Shown here piece by piece: positions 32,171 through 40,297 of a stretch of DNA of 51,312 nt. Source of the DNA: Oscillospiraceae bacterium (GTDB taxonomy: Bacteria; Bacillota; Clostridia; Oscillospirales; Oscillospiraceae); NCBI GenBank assembly GCA_017458065.1, contig JAFTGD010000036.1:1-51312 (forward strand), in the 5' to 3' direction. Position 1 is the stretch's first letter. Each line of letters begins with the position of its first letter. Position numbers and translations under genes: made by a program. A model generated the notes under the pieces. The model worked only from the letters and a program-made list of their open reading frames with translations. It ran no database searches and was not told the origin of the DNA.

Positions 32171-33885
32171 AAAAGAGTGGCGTGCGCATGAGCAGCCTTC
32201 TGCTACTTTCCATACTCACCATTGTCATTCTCGTCCTGGTCAGCGCGGTCCTTCTCTTTTCCCGCACCTATCAGCAGCAGCTGATCCTGACGGCGAGGAC
32301 CAACAGCCTCCGTACCGTTACGCAGGTCAGCAGCACCGTGAACGAGTATCTCTCCGAGATCAGCACCGTCATGCAGACGCTGGAGGAGGAGCTGTCGGAT
32401 GCGGAAGAACAGCGGTCGGATTTTTTTGATGTCTTTCTTCGGATCCGTCCGGATGTTGTCGCGGTGTCCACCTATGACGCGGCCGGCCGGCTCTCTCACT
32501 GCTACAGCAGTCTCGGCGAGCCGACGGGGGCACTGAGCGACAGCGTGAATCTCTCTCTGGATATGGAGCGGCTCCGCTCCGAGCCGGAGGGATATGTCTC
32601 GGCGCCGCATGTCGTCACGTTTTTTCCGGATGTCTATCCCTGGGTGATCACGACGGTTTCCCAGATCGAGCGCGGGACGGGCGAGCGCTGGATCGCCCTC
32701 GACATCAGCTGCAGCAACATCGCAAACTACATCAGTGACAGTGGCATCGGGCGGCGCGGATACTGCTATCTGATGGACACCGACGGCAATATCGTCTACC
32801 ACCCGCAGCAGCAGCTGATTTATTCGGAACTGAAGAGCGAAGATACCGCGCTCACCGCCGCCCTGGAGGATGGGAGCCATGTGGAAGGGAATGTCATTTA
32901 CGCCATCCGGACGCTGAGCAACGGGCAGTGGAGACTGGTGGGCGTCAGCTTCCTGCAGGAAGTCCTGACGGAGAGTCTGCGGCAGCTCGGCACCGTTCTC
33001 CTGCTGCTTGCCGGCCTGGTCCTGCTGGCGGCGCTGGTTGTGAGCGTCGTTCTGAGCGCGACGCTCTCCCATCCGCTCCGGGATCTGGAGAGCGCCATGG
33101 AAGCGTTTGAGGCGGACGCCGACGGCTTCCGTTATGCTCCGCCCCGGAGCGGGGTTCGGGAAGTCCGCCATCTCTCCGCCTCTTTTCATGAGCTTGTGCT
33201 CAAGGTCCAGCAGCTGATGAAAACCGTCAGAGACGAGGAGATCAATCTTCGCAAAACGGAGCTCCGGGCCCTGCAGGCGCAGATCAACCCCCACTTCCTC
33301 TATAACACGTTGGATTCCATCTCCTGGATGTGCGAGCAGGGGAAAAACGCCGAAGCCGTCGAGATGGTCAACGCCCTTGCGCGCCTGTTCCGCATCAGCA
33401 TCAGCCGCGGACACGAGCTGATCCCGATCCGCAGCGAGCTGCAGCACGCGGAGAGCTATCTGGAGATCCAGGCACACCGCTACAAAAACCAGTTCACCTG
33501 GGCGATTGACGCCGAGGAGCCGTGCCTTGACTACCTCTGTCACAAGATCACGCTCCAGCCGATCATTGAAAACGCGATTTATCACGGCATCAACGGCCTT
33601 GTGGATGATGGGGAGATCCGGGTTTCGGTCCGGGAGGAAGGGAACGATATCCTGTTCACCGTGGAAGACAACGGCTCCGGCATGACCGATGAGCAGATCG
33701 CCGCCATCATGCAGAAGGAGCAGAGTGACCGCGCCGGAATCGGCATCAAGAACGTCAACGACCGCCTGCAGATCTACTTTGGGTCCGCCTACGGGATCCG
33801 GATCGAGAGCAGGCCGGATGAAGGGACCACGGTTTCTATCCGCATGCCGAAGGTGCAGAAAGAGGCAGAGTATGAGAAAAAATAA
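32167..33885 (+). CDS. LytS/YesM-type sensor histidine kinase
   Basis: A 572-residue membrane kinase. First helix about 9-31, an extracellular dCache-like sensor region of about 240 residues, second helix about 273-298, a HAMP-like segment, then the His_kinase domain with phospho-acceptor H376 in QAQINPHFLYNTLDS. The ATP-binding domain has LQPIIENAIYHGI (N box), VEDNGSGM and GIGIKNVNDRL. The stop overlaps the downstream binding-protein gene by 14 bases. The set YesN, LytS and sugar-binding lipoprotein mirrors XylFII-LytS-YesN of clostridia, in which the binding protein presents sugar to the kinase. Confidence 0.92.
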   Translation: MKKSGVRMSSLLLLSILTIVILVLVSAVLLFSRTYQQQLILTARTNSLRTVTQVSSTVNEYLSEISTVMQTLEEELSDAEEQRSDFFDVFLRIRPDVVAVSTYDAAGRLSHCYSSLGEPTGALSDSVNLSLDMERLRSEPEGYVSAPHVVTFFPDVYPWVITTVSQIERGTGERWIALDISCSNIANYISDSGIGRRGYCYLMDTDGNIVYHPQQQLIYSELKSEDTALTAALEDGSHVEGNVIYAIRTLSNGQWRLVGVSFLQEVLTESLRQLGTVLLLLAGLVLLAALVVSVVLSATLSHPLRDLESAMEAFEADADGFRYAPPRSGVREVRHLSASFHELVLKVQQLMKTVRDEEINLRKTELRALQAQINPHFLYNTLDSISWMCEQGKNAEAVEMVNALARLFRISISRGHELIPIRSELQHAESYLEIQAHRYKNQFTWAIDAEEPCLDYLCHKITLQPIIENAIYHGINGLVDDGEIRVSVREEGNDILFTVEDNGSGMTDEQIAAIMQKEQSDRAGIGIKNVNDRLQIYFGSAYGIRIESRPDEGTTVSIRMPKVQKEAEYEKK

Positions 33886-34837
33886 ACTGCTGTTGCTTTT
33901 GCTGCTTACGATCCTGCTGTTGAGTGCATGCGCCGGGACAAGCGAGTCGTCGTCGCCGCAGTACAAGATCTATCTGATCTCAAAATCCACTTCCACCGAG
34001 TTCTGGCGGTCGGTTTTCGCCGGGGCAAACGCGGCCAAGGCGGAATACAACGTGGATCTGATTATCCGCGGTCCGGAGACGGAAGAGAACTACCTCGGAC
34101 AGAACATGTACATCCAGGAGGCGGTGAACAACCACGCCGACGCGATCGTCTTTTCCGCCATCAGCTATATGGAAAACGCCCCTGCCATCGACGCTGCCGC
34201 AAAAGCGGGGCTTAAGATCATTGTCATCGACAGCGACGTCAACTCTTCCAATGTCAGCGCCCGCATCGGAACGGACAACATCCAGGCGGGCAGGATCACG
34301 GCCTCCGCCGCCCTTGCGTCGGAGGAAGAGCACATCTCGGTCGGGATCGTCAATTTTGCCCAGGTCAGCCGGAACGGTGAGGAGCGGGAGATCGGCCTTC
34401 GGGAGGAGCTGGAAAAGGATCCGCGCGTCGAACAGATCTACACGGTCAACACGGTCACCGATCATGATGCAGCCCGGGAAGGCGCCGTTTCGCTCCTGGA
34501 GGAATACCCCGAAATCAACGTTCTGATCGGGCTGAACGAGCCGCTCGGCGTCGGTGTGGCGGAAGCCTCGGAAGCGCTGGACCTCAGCGGCCGGGTTCGG
34601 GTGATCTCCTTTGACTCCAATATCCGCTGCATCGATCTGCTGCGGAGCGGCGACGTCTCCGCCCTGATTGTCCAGAACCCCTACGCAATGGGCTATCTCG
34701 GCGTGGAAACCGCCTGGAAGGTCCTGGAAGGCCAGAGCTTCCGTCCCGATCAGCTGATCGACACCGCCACTTCGATCATCACAAAAGAAAACATGTTCAC
34801 CGTGGAAGGACAAAAAGCGCTGTTCTCCTTCGGCTGA
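33872..34837 (+). CDS. Sugar-binding lipoprotein, probable sensor partner (XylFII-like)
   Basis: A 321-residue RbsB-fold protein with a clear lipoprotein signal (MRKNKLLLLLLL...LLSAC, Cys20). Motifs: YLISKSTSTEFW, GANAAKAEYNV, IDSDVNSSNVSARIGTDN and VISFDSNIRCIDLL. It is encoded 14 bases inside the kinase gene with no importer genes of its own directly attached, so it most likely binds extracellular sugar and signals to the LytS-like kinase instead of feeding a transporter. Ligand unknown; pentose by analogy. Delivery to MglAC downstream is the alternative. Confidence 0.85.
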   Translation: MRKNKLLLLLLLTILLLSACAGTSESSSPQYKIYLISKSTSTEFWRSVFAGANAAKAEYNVDLIIRGPETEENYLGQNMYIQEAVNNHADAIVFSAISYMENAPAIDAAAKAGLKIIVIDSDVNSSNVSARIGTDNIQAGRITASAALASEEEHISVGIVNFAQVSRNGEEREIGLREELEKDPRVEQIYTVNTVTDHDAAREGAVSLLEEYPEINVLIGLNEPLGVGVAEASEALDLSGRVRVISFDSNIRCIDLLRSGDVSALIVQNPYAMGYLGVETAWKVLEGQSFRPDQLIDTATSIITKENMFTVEGQKALFSFG

Positions 34838-34879
34838 CAGCAGTGATTGTATATAGTGCACAAATTTAAATGATCTTTT

Positions 34880-34967
34880 TTGACACTTTCAACGAAGAAA
34901 ATGAAAAATCCTAACTTTTTTCACTAAAATAATCCATTGATTTTCCTCCTCTATTTGATAAGATAAT
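34880..34967 (+). promoter_or_regulatory. Candidate promoters of the mgl operon
   Basis: Two candidates in the 177-base gap. One is TTGACA (34880-34885), 18 bases, AAAAAT (34904-34909). The other is TTGATT (34937-34942) with TAAGAT (34959-34964) at 16 bases or GATAAT (34962-34967) at 19 bases. The second lies closer to the gene. Confidence 0.4.
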
Positions 34968-35014
34968 TACAACCGAGGGAATATCCCGGAATATGATTCA
35001 TGGAGGAACGCAAA

Positions 35015-36127
35015 ATGAAGAAAGTATTAGCACTCATCCTCGTCGTTGTCATGGTGCTTGCGCTGTCCGTCACTGCCTATGCAGAGCCGGCCCCCGACAC
35101 CAAGGTTGCTGTGTTCTGGTATGCTTTCAGCGATGCCTATCTGTCCACCGTCCGCGCCGAGCTGGACGCCGACTTTGAGGCCGCCGGCATTGAGTATCAG
35201 GACTTCGACAGCAACAACAACCAGGGCACCCAGCTTGAGCAGGTCCAGACCGCTGTCACCAACGGCTTCACCGTCCTGGTCGTGAACCTGGTCACCTCCG
35301 GCTCCGCCGATGCTGCCCAGCAGATCATCGAGGCCGCAGGCGATGTCCCCGTGGTCTTCTTCAACCGCGCCATTGAAGGCGACGGCGAAGAGCACACCGT
35401 TCTCGACGCCTTCGAGAACATCTCCTTCATCGGTACCGACGCCCCCGAGGCCGGCCACATGCAGGGCAAGATGATCGGCGACTTCCTGGTCGAGAACTTT
35501 GACGCGGTCGACCTGAACGGCGACGGCAAAATCTCCTATGCCATGTTCATGGGCGACGCCGCCAACGTCGAGGCCATCTATCGTACCCAGTACGGTGTCG
35601 AAGATGCCGACGCCATCCTGGTTGAGAACGGCAAGCCCGAACTCGAGTACTTCGACGCATCCAACTCCCTCAAGTATCAGCTCGACCCGAACGGCGCCTG
35701 GTCTTCCGCTGCCGCGTTTGACTTCATGAGCGTCAACCTTGCCGGCTACAACGAAGGCAACGGCAACATGATCGAGCTCGTCATCGCCAACAACGACGAT
35801 ATGGCCATCGGCTCTATCTCCGCGCTGCAGGCTGCAGGCTACAACCTCGGCGACGGCGCCAGCACCAAGATCCCTGTCTTCGGTGTCGACGCGACCCAGG
35901 TTGCCAAGGACGCCATTGCTGACGACACCATGACCGGTACCGTCAAGCAGGACAACGTCGGTATGGCCAACGCCATCTGCGGCGTCGTCTACGCGGTTGC
36001 CGGCGGCGAAGCAGTTGCTGACGCCGTTGCCGCGGTTGCCGAGTCCGACGAGATCTTCTCCGTTGCAGAAGGCTTCGCCAACAAGCTCTTCGTCGCCTAC
36101 GCTCCCTACACCGGCGCCGAAGCATAA
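35015..36127 (+). CDS. mglB: Galactose/glucose-binding protein, MglB-like
   Basis: A 370-residue sugar-binding protein. The signal peptide ends AYA-EP with no lipobox. The mature part has VAVFWYAFSDAYLS, NLVTSGSADAAQQI, FFNRAIEGD and VIANNDDMAIG. A calcium loop DLNGDGKISYAMFMGD corresponds to that of E. coli MglB, strong evidence for the galactose-binding branch. The start is the ATG at 35015; an ATG 15 bases earlier overlaps the GGAGG that serves this one. First gene of the operon, followed by a strong hairpin. Confidence 0.92.
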   Translation: MKKVLALILVVVMVLALSVTAYAEPAPDTKVAVFWYAFSDAYLSTVRAELDADFEAAGIEYQDFDSNNNQGTQLEQVQTAVTNGFTVLVVNLVTSGSADAAQQIIEAAGDVPVVFFNRAIEGDGEEHTVLDAFENISFIGTDAPEAGHMQGKMIGDFLVENFDAVDLNGDGKISYAMFMGDAANVEAIYRTQYGVEDADAILVENGKPELEYFDASNSLKYQLDPNGAWSSAAAFDFMSVNLAGYNEGNGNMIELVIANNDDMAIGSISALQAAGYNLGDGASTKIPVFGVDATQVAKDAIADDTMTGTVKQDNVGMANAICGVVYAVAGGEAVADAVAAVAESDEIFSVAEGFANKLFVAYAPYTGAEA

Positions 36128-36145
36128 TCCCGTTTGAATCCTTTG

Positions 36146-36174
36146 GGGGCAGCTGTCAGAACGACAGCTGCCCC
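36146..36174 (+). terminator. Attenuator hairpin after mglB
   Basis: Perfect 12-bp stem GGGGCAGCTGTC/GACAGCTGCCCC with a 5-base loop, then ATTCTG. The mglA ATG is 39 bases downstream. A long U-run is lacking, so it may also protect the mglB message 3' end. Confidence 0.7.
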
Positions 36175-36212
36175 ATTCTGAAGTTTTACAGCGAAAAGGG
36201 AGGTAAGCAGAT

Positions 36213-37709
36213 ATGGCAGAGGATATCCTCCTGCGAATGACGGATATCACCAAGACCTTTCCCGGCGTCAAGGCGCTGGACCACGTCTCTCTGGAAGTGG
36301 AGGCGGGGACGGTTCACGCGCTGATGGGCGAGAACGGCGCCGGAAAATCCACGCTCATGAAGTGCCTGTTCGGGATCTATGACAAGGACGACGGCCACAT
36401 CTACCTGGAGGGAAAAGAAGTCAACTTCAAAAGCTCCAAGGAAGCGCTCTTAAACGGCGTCGCCATGGTGCATCAGGAACTGAACCAGGCGCTTAAGCGG
36501 TCCGTGATGGACAACATCTGGCTCGGCCGCTATCCCACCGTCGGCGGGGTCATGGTCGACGAAAAGAAAATGCTGAAGGACACCAGGGCGGTATTTGAAG
36601 AACTCGGCGTCAATGTGGATCCCAAGCGGATCATGAGCACGATGCCGGTTTCTCAGCGCCAGATGGTCGAGATCGCCAAGGCCGTATCCTATAACTCAAA
36701 AATCATCGTCTTTGATGAACCGACCTCCTCACTGACGGAGGAAGAGGTCGAGCATCTGTTCCGCATTATCAACATGCTCCGCGATCGCGGCGTGGGGATC
36801 ATCTACATCTCCCACAAGATGGCGGAGATCAAACGGATTTCTGACTATATTACCGTTATGCGTGACGGTACTCATGTGGTGACCAAGCCTTCTTCCGAGC
36901 TGGAAGTAGCCGACATCATCCGATATATGGTCGGCCGTGAGCTGACCAACCAGTTCCCCCCGAAGACCAACAAGCCCGGCGAGGTCTCTCTTGAGGTGGA
37001 GAACCTGAGCGCCCAATACAGCCTTCTGCGGGATGTGAGCTTCCAGGCCCATGCGGGAGAAGTGCTGGGTCTTGCCGGCCTTGACGGCAGCGGCCGTACC
37101 GAGACACTGGAGAACATCTTCGGCAGCGCGACGCGAAAGAGCGGCACCATCAAATTAAACGGCAAGGTCTGCCGAAACCGCAACCCGAGGGAATCCATCA
37201 AAAACGGGTTCTCCCTGCTGACGGAGGAGCGGCGCGCAACCGGTATCTTCGCCATCGAGAACATCCGGGAGAACACGGTCATCTCCAGCCTCAAAAAGCA
37301 CATGCGCTTCGGCCTGCTGTCGAACAAATCCATGAAGGCCGATACCCAGTGGTCCATCGACGCCATGCGTACGAAAACGCCCTCTCAGGAGACCAAGATC
37401 CGCAGCCTCTCCGGCGGCAACCAGCAGAAGGTCATCATCGGACGCTGGCTGCTGACGGACCCCGAGGTCCTGCTGCTGGATGAGCCGACGCGCGGCATTG
37501 ACGTCGGCGCCAAGTATGAGATCTATCAGCTGATTCTGGATCTGGCCAACCGGGGCAAAACCGTGCTGATGGTCTCTTCCGAAATGCCCGAGCTGCTGGG
37601 CGTCTGCGACAGAATTCTGGTCATGTCCGGCGGCCGGCTGGCGGGCGAGGTTGACGCGAGGAACACCTCGCAGGAAGAGATCATGACCCTGGCTGCGAAA
37701 TACGTCTGA
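36213..37709 (+). CDS. mglA: Galactose ABC importer ATPase
   Basis: A 498-residue CUT2 ATPase with two ABC domains: Walker [10 protein letters not shown] (39-47), Walker [14 protein letters not shown], a degenerate second Walker A LDGSGRTE and signature [12 protein letters not shown]. It starts ATG after GGGAGG. It pairs with the MglC-like permease 14 bases downstream. Confidence 0.93.
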   Translation: MAEDILLRMTDITKTFPGVKALDHVSLEVEAGTVHALMGENGAGKSTLMKCLFGIYDKDDGHIYLEGKEVNFKSSKEALLNGVAMVHQELNQALKRSVMDNIWLGRYPTVGGVMVDEKKMLKDTRAVFEELGVNVDPKRIMSTMPVSQRQMVEIAKAVSYNSKIIVFDEPTSSLTEEEVEHLFRIINMLRDRGVGIIYISHKMAEIKRISDYITVMRDGTHVVTKPSSELEVADIIRYMVGRELTNQFPPKTNKPGEVSLEVENLSAQYSLLRDVSFQAHAGEVLGLAGLDGSGRTETLENIFGSATRKSGTIKLNGKVCRNRNPRESIKNGFSLLTEERRATGIFAIENIRENTVISSLKKHMRFGLLSNKSMKADTQWSIDAMRTKTPSQETKIRSLSGGNQQKVIIGRWLLTDPEVLLLDEPTRGIDVGAKYEIYQLILDLANRGKTVLMVSSEMPELLGVCDRILVMSGGRLAGEVDARNTSQEEIMTLAAKYV

Positions 37710-37722
37710 GGAGGAAGGATCA

Positions 37723-38799
37723 ATGAGCTATTTTTCCAATAAAAAGCAGGAGTACCAGGCGCTGGATGCGCGGGATCGCCGCCGCTTCTGGGTTGACGGA
37801 CTGCTGAACAACGCGCTGTATATCCTGATGGCCATCTTCATCATCTTTACGGCCGTCAAGAACACCAACTTTGTAAAGCCCGGCTCCATTGTCAATATGA
37901 TTACCCTGGCCGCGGTCTCGCTCCCCATGGCGCTGGGCATCGGCGGCTGCATCGTCCTGACCGGTACCGACCTCTCCGCAGGCCGTGTGTTCGGCCTTGC
38001 CGCGGGCATGTCGGCGGCCTTTCTGCAGAACCGCGCGGCGAGCAAGCTGATCTTCGAGCACCTGCCGGCGACCACCGGCGGCTGGATCCTCGTTGTGCTG
38101 CTGATGGTGATGGCGGCCGGCGCCGTGATTGGCATGGTGAACGGCTTCTTCGTCGCAAAGTTCAGCCTGCACCCCTTTATCGTCACGCTGGCGACCCAGC
38201 TGATCACCTACGGCGTCATCCTGATGTTCTTCCAGATCAACGGCAACGGCGGCGGCCCGATCAGCAACGTCGCGGCGGAATTCAAGAGCGCGGTCTCCGG
38301 GCCCTGCTTCCGCATTGAGAAGTGGAACGTCTCCATCCCCTGGTATGTGATTTTTGCGGTGATTCTGGTCGTCGTGATGTGGTTCATCTGGAATAAGACC
38401 CGCTTCGGCAAGAATATGTTCGCCGTGGGATCCAACATGGAGGCGGCAAAGGTCTCGGGCGTCAATGTGTTCATGACGACGGTTCTGGTACACACCCTCG
38501 CCGGCGCCCTTTACGGATTCGCCGGTTTTGTGGAGGCGGCGCGTCTCGGTTCCGTGACGGCGGCCACCGGTCTGAACAACGAATGCGACGCCATCGCGGC
38601 CTGTGTCATCGGCGGCGTCTCTTTCGTCGGCGGCACCGGCAACATCGGCGGGATTGTCCTCGGGGTGTTCGTGCTGCGCATCATCTTTGTCGCGCTGAAC
38701 ATGCTGGGCATCAACCCCAACCTCCAGTACATCATCAAGGGCGCCATCATTCTGGCCGCCTGCTCTCTGGATATGCGCAAGTACCTCGTGCGCAAGTAA
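37723..38799 (+). CDS. mglC: Galactose ABC importer permease
   Basis: A 358-residue permease with about ten helices. GIGGCIVLTGTDLSAGR is the MglC-type signature, with a longer loop near residues 105-150 than RbsC. AVGSNMEAAKVSGVNV is the coupling loop. GGAGGAAGG precedes the ATG. With MglB and MglA it imports galactose, methyl-galactosides or glucose. Confidence 0.92.
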   Translation: MSYFSNKKQEYQALDARDRRRFWVDGLLNNALYILMAIFIIFTAVKNTNFVKPGSIVNMITLAAVSLPMALGIGGCIVLTGTDLSAGRVFGLAAGMSAAFLQNRAASKLIFEHLPATTGGWILVVLLMVMAAGAVIGMVNGFFVAKFSLHPFIVTLATQLITYGVILMFFQINGNGGGPISNVAAEFKSAVSGPCFRIEKWNVSIPWYVIFAVILVVVMWFIWNKTRFGKNMFAVGSNMEAAKVSGVNVFMTTVLVHTLAGALYGFAGFVEAARLGSVTAATGLNNECDAIAACVIGGVSFVGGTGNIGGIVLGVFVLRIIFVALNMLGINPNLQYIIKGAIILAACSLDMRKYLVRK

Positions 38800-38802
38800 A
38801 GC

Positions 38803-39237
38803 ATGGATTTTATAGACCTGATCGCATCTGCCCATCCGTACCTGGACCTGTTCGACTACGACCATTACCCGGACTGTTTTGCGGAATTTGAGAAGAACCT
38901 GACCGAGTGGTTTGACCGCCGGGAGGGCGCCGCTGAGGAGTGCACGGCGGAGAATATTCTGGACCGGTTTGAACAGCGCTGGGCGCAGCTGCCGCGAAGA
39001 GCGCGCAAAGAGGCCGCCTTCCGGGACAAGCAGGTTTTGGCGCTGTTTTTCTCCCCTGCCGCGGAGAGGCTTTCCGACGACAGAAAAGCCTTTGCCGCCG
39101 ACTTCCGGGAACAGTGGAACGCCCGCTTTCCGAACAACACCTTTCTTTCGGGCCGCTTTGAAGAGATCCTCAAGGGTTTCGATGCCAATCTGCTTGGCCT
39201 CCCGCTGAGAAAATCAAAACAGAATCGCAGACAATAA
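38803..39237 (+). CDS. Small helical protein at the end of the mgl operon
   Basis: A 144-residue soluble protein, rich in Phe, Glu and Arg, with no signal. It starts MDFIDLIASAHPYLDLFDY, includes CFAEFEKNLTEWFDRRE and FREQWNARFPNNTF, and ends in a basic tail. It begins 3 bases after the mglC stop with no clear ribosome binding site, so it depends on translation of mglC. Not recognised. See the 143-residue protein at 30448-30879, which may be a distant relative in the parallel sugar operon. Confidence 0.65.
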   Translation: MDFIDLIASAHPYLDLFDYDHYPDCFAEFEKNLTEWFDRREGAAEECTAENILDRFEQRWAQLPRRARKEAAFRDKQVLALFFSPAAERLSDDRKAFAADFREQWNARFPNNTFLSGRFEEILKGFDANLLGLPLRKSKQNRRQ

Positions 39238-39255
39238 CAGAACCCGACACATAAA

Positions 39256-39291
39256 AAACGAGGCTGCCTCAAAAGTGAGACAGCCTCGTTT
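39256..39291. terminator. Bidirectional terminator between mgl and Lsr-like operons
   Basis: AACGAGGCTG (39257-39266) pairs with CAGCCTCGTT (39281-39290), A-run on the left and T-rich on the right, inner CTC/GAG pairing. Confidence 0.85.
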
Positions 39292-39325
39292 ATATTTGGT
39301 TGATACAGTGCTGAGATTGTTCCTC

Positions 39326-40297
39326 TTATCCCAGTTTGTTGCCCATCATTCTTCTGGTACGCAGAGAGTCGATGTACATGGCGATGAAGATGATGACGCC
39401 GCGGACGAAAGGCGTGACAAAAATGGAGATGCCCGCGTTTGCCATGCCTGCCGCCAGGAACAGCAGGATCAGCGAGCCGATGACCGCGCCCGGGAAGATG
39501 GTGCCGCGGCCGCCCAGAAGGCTGATGCCGCCAAGGCAGGCGCCCGCAATGGCAAGGAACTCATAGCTGTTCAGACCGGTGGTCACGATTGCGCCTTCCA
39601 CAACGATCCAGAAGAACGAGCCGGCGATGCCGCAGAGCAGGCCTTCCAGCAAAAGCGCCTGGGTCTTGACCCGGTCGGAATTGATACCGATTCGCTTCGC
39701 CACGTTCTCGTCGCAGCCTACCAGCAGCAGTCTGCGTCCAAAGGCGGTATACTTCAGCACCAGGTGCAGGATCACAATGAACACGATGAGCACGATGACC
39801 GTGAGCTGCAGTCCTCCCAGCGCGGCGATACGCGTCTGCCGGAGCGCCTTAACGTGGTCGCCGAGGGTGATGGTGTTGTCGTTTGTCAGGATACGCCCGT
39901 AAGCGCGCAGAACGAGCATCATGCCGAAGGTGACCAGCATGCCGTTCATTTTGAGCTTTACGATCAGCAGGGAGTTGACCCAGCCCAGGAACACGCCGAT
40001 CACGATACCGACGAGAAGGGCTGCAGCGAACGGTACGCCATACCAGTGCATCAGCATACCGGAGGAGACGCCGGCTGCGTAGCCGATGGCGGCGCAGGAC
40101 AGGTCAATGATTCCTACCAGGAGGCTGAAGGTTACGGCGCAGGTGATCAGGATCAGGGGCGTTCCGTTGTTGATGGTCGCATAAACGCTCCTCAACGTCA
40201 GGAAGTTGTTCCCGACGATCCCGAAGATGACCAAAATGGCGAGCAGCACAAGATAGGAAGACAAATTAAAAACGTCAAATTTCTTCTTATTCTGCAT
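39326..40297 (-). CDS. CUT2 ABC importer permease, second of the Lsr-like operon
   Basis: A 323-residue permease with about eight to ten helices. The usual motif near residue 60 reads SLLVGIIDLSCAAIG (canonical: GGIDLSVGS). The coupling loop is VGCDENVAKRIGI, and CLGGISLLGGRGTIFPG lies near the end. It starts ATG inside the end of the ATPase gene (11-base overlap) with AGGAGGAG just before. Last gene of the operon. With the other permease it should form a heterodimer, as LsrC-LsrD do. Confidence 0.85.
   Translation of the reverse strand: MQNKKKFDVFNLSSYLVLLAILVIFGIVGNNFLTLRSVYATINNGTPLILITCAVTFSLLVGIIDLSCAAIGYAAGVSSGMLMHWYGVPFAAALLVGIVIGVFLGWVNSLLIVKLKMNGMLVTFGMMLVLRAYGRILTNDNTITLGDHVKALRQTRIAALGGLQLTVIVLIVFIVILHLVLKYTAFGRRLLLVGCDENVAKRIGINSDRVKTQALLLEGLLCGIAGSFFWIVVEGAIVTTGLNSYEFLAIAGACLGGISLLGGRGTIFPGAVIGSLILLFLAAGMANAGISIFVTPFVRGVIIFIAMYIDSLRTRRMMGNKLG

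Noticed and set aside
32203-33966. Long minus-strand open frame opposite the sensor kinase
   Set aside because: Antisense shadow: the plus strand carries H, N and G boxes of a LytS kinase with proper overlaps to its neighbours.
34838-35014. Cre-type catabolite repression site upstream of mglB
   Set aside because: AT-rich words were examined but none fits the WTGNAANCGNWNNCW consensus well enough to report.
37720-38865. Minus-strand open frame opposite mglC
   Set aside because: His/Asp-rich composition typical of antisense of a membrane protein; the plus strand encodes a canonical permease.
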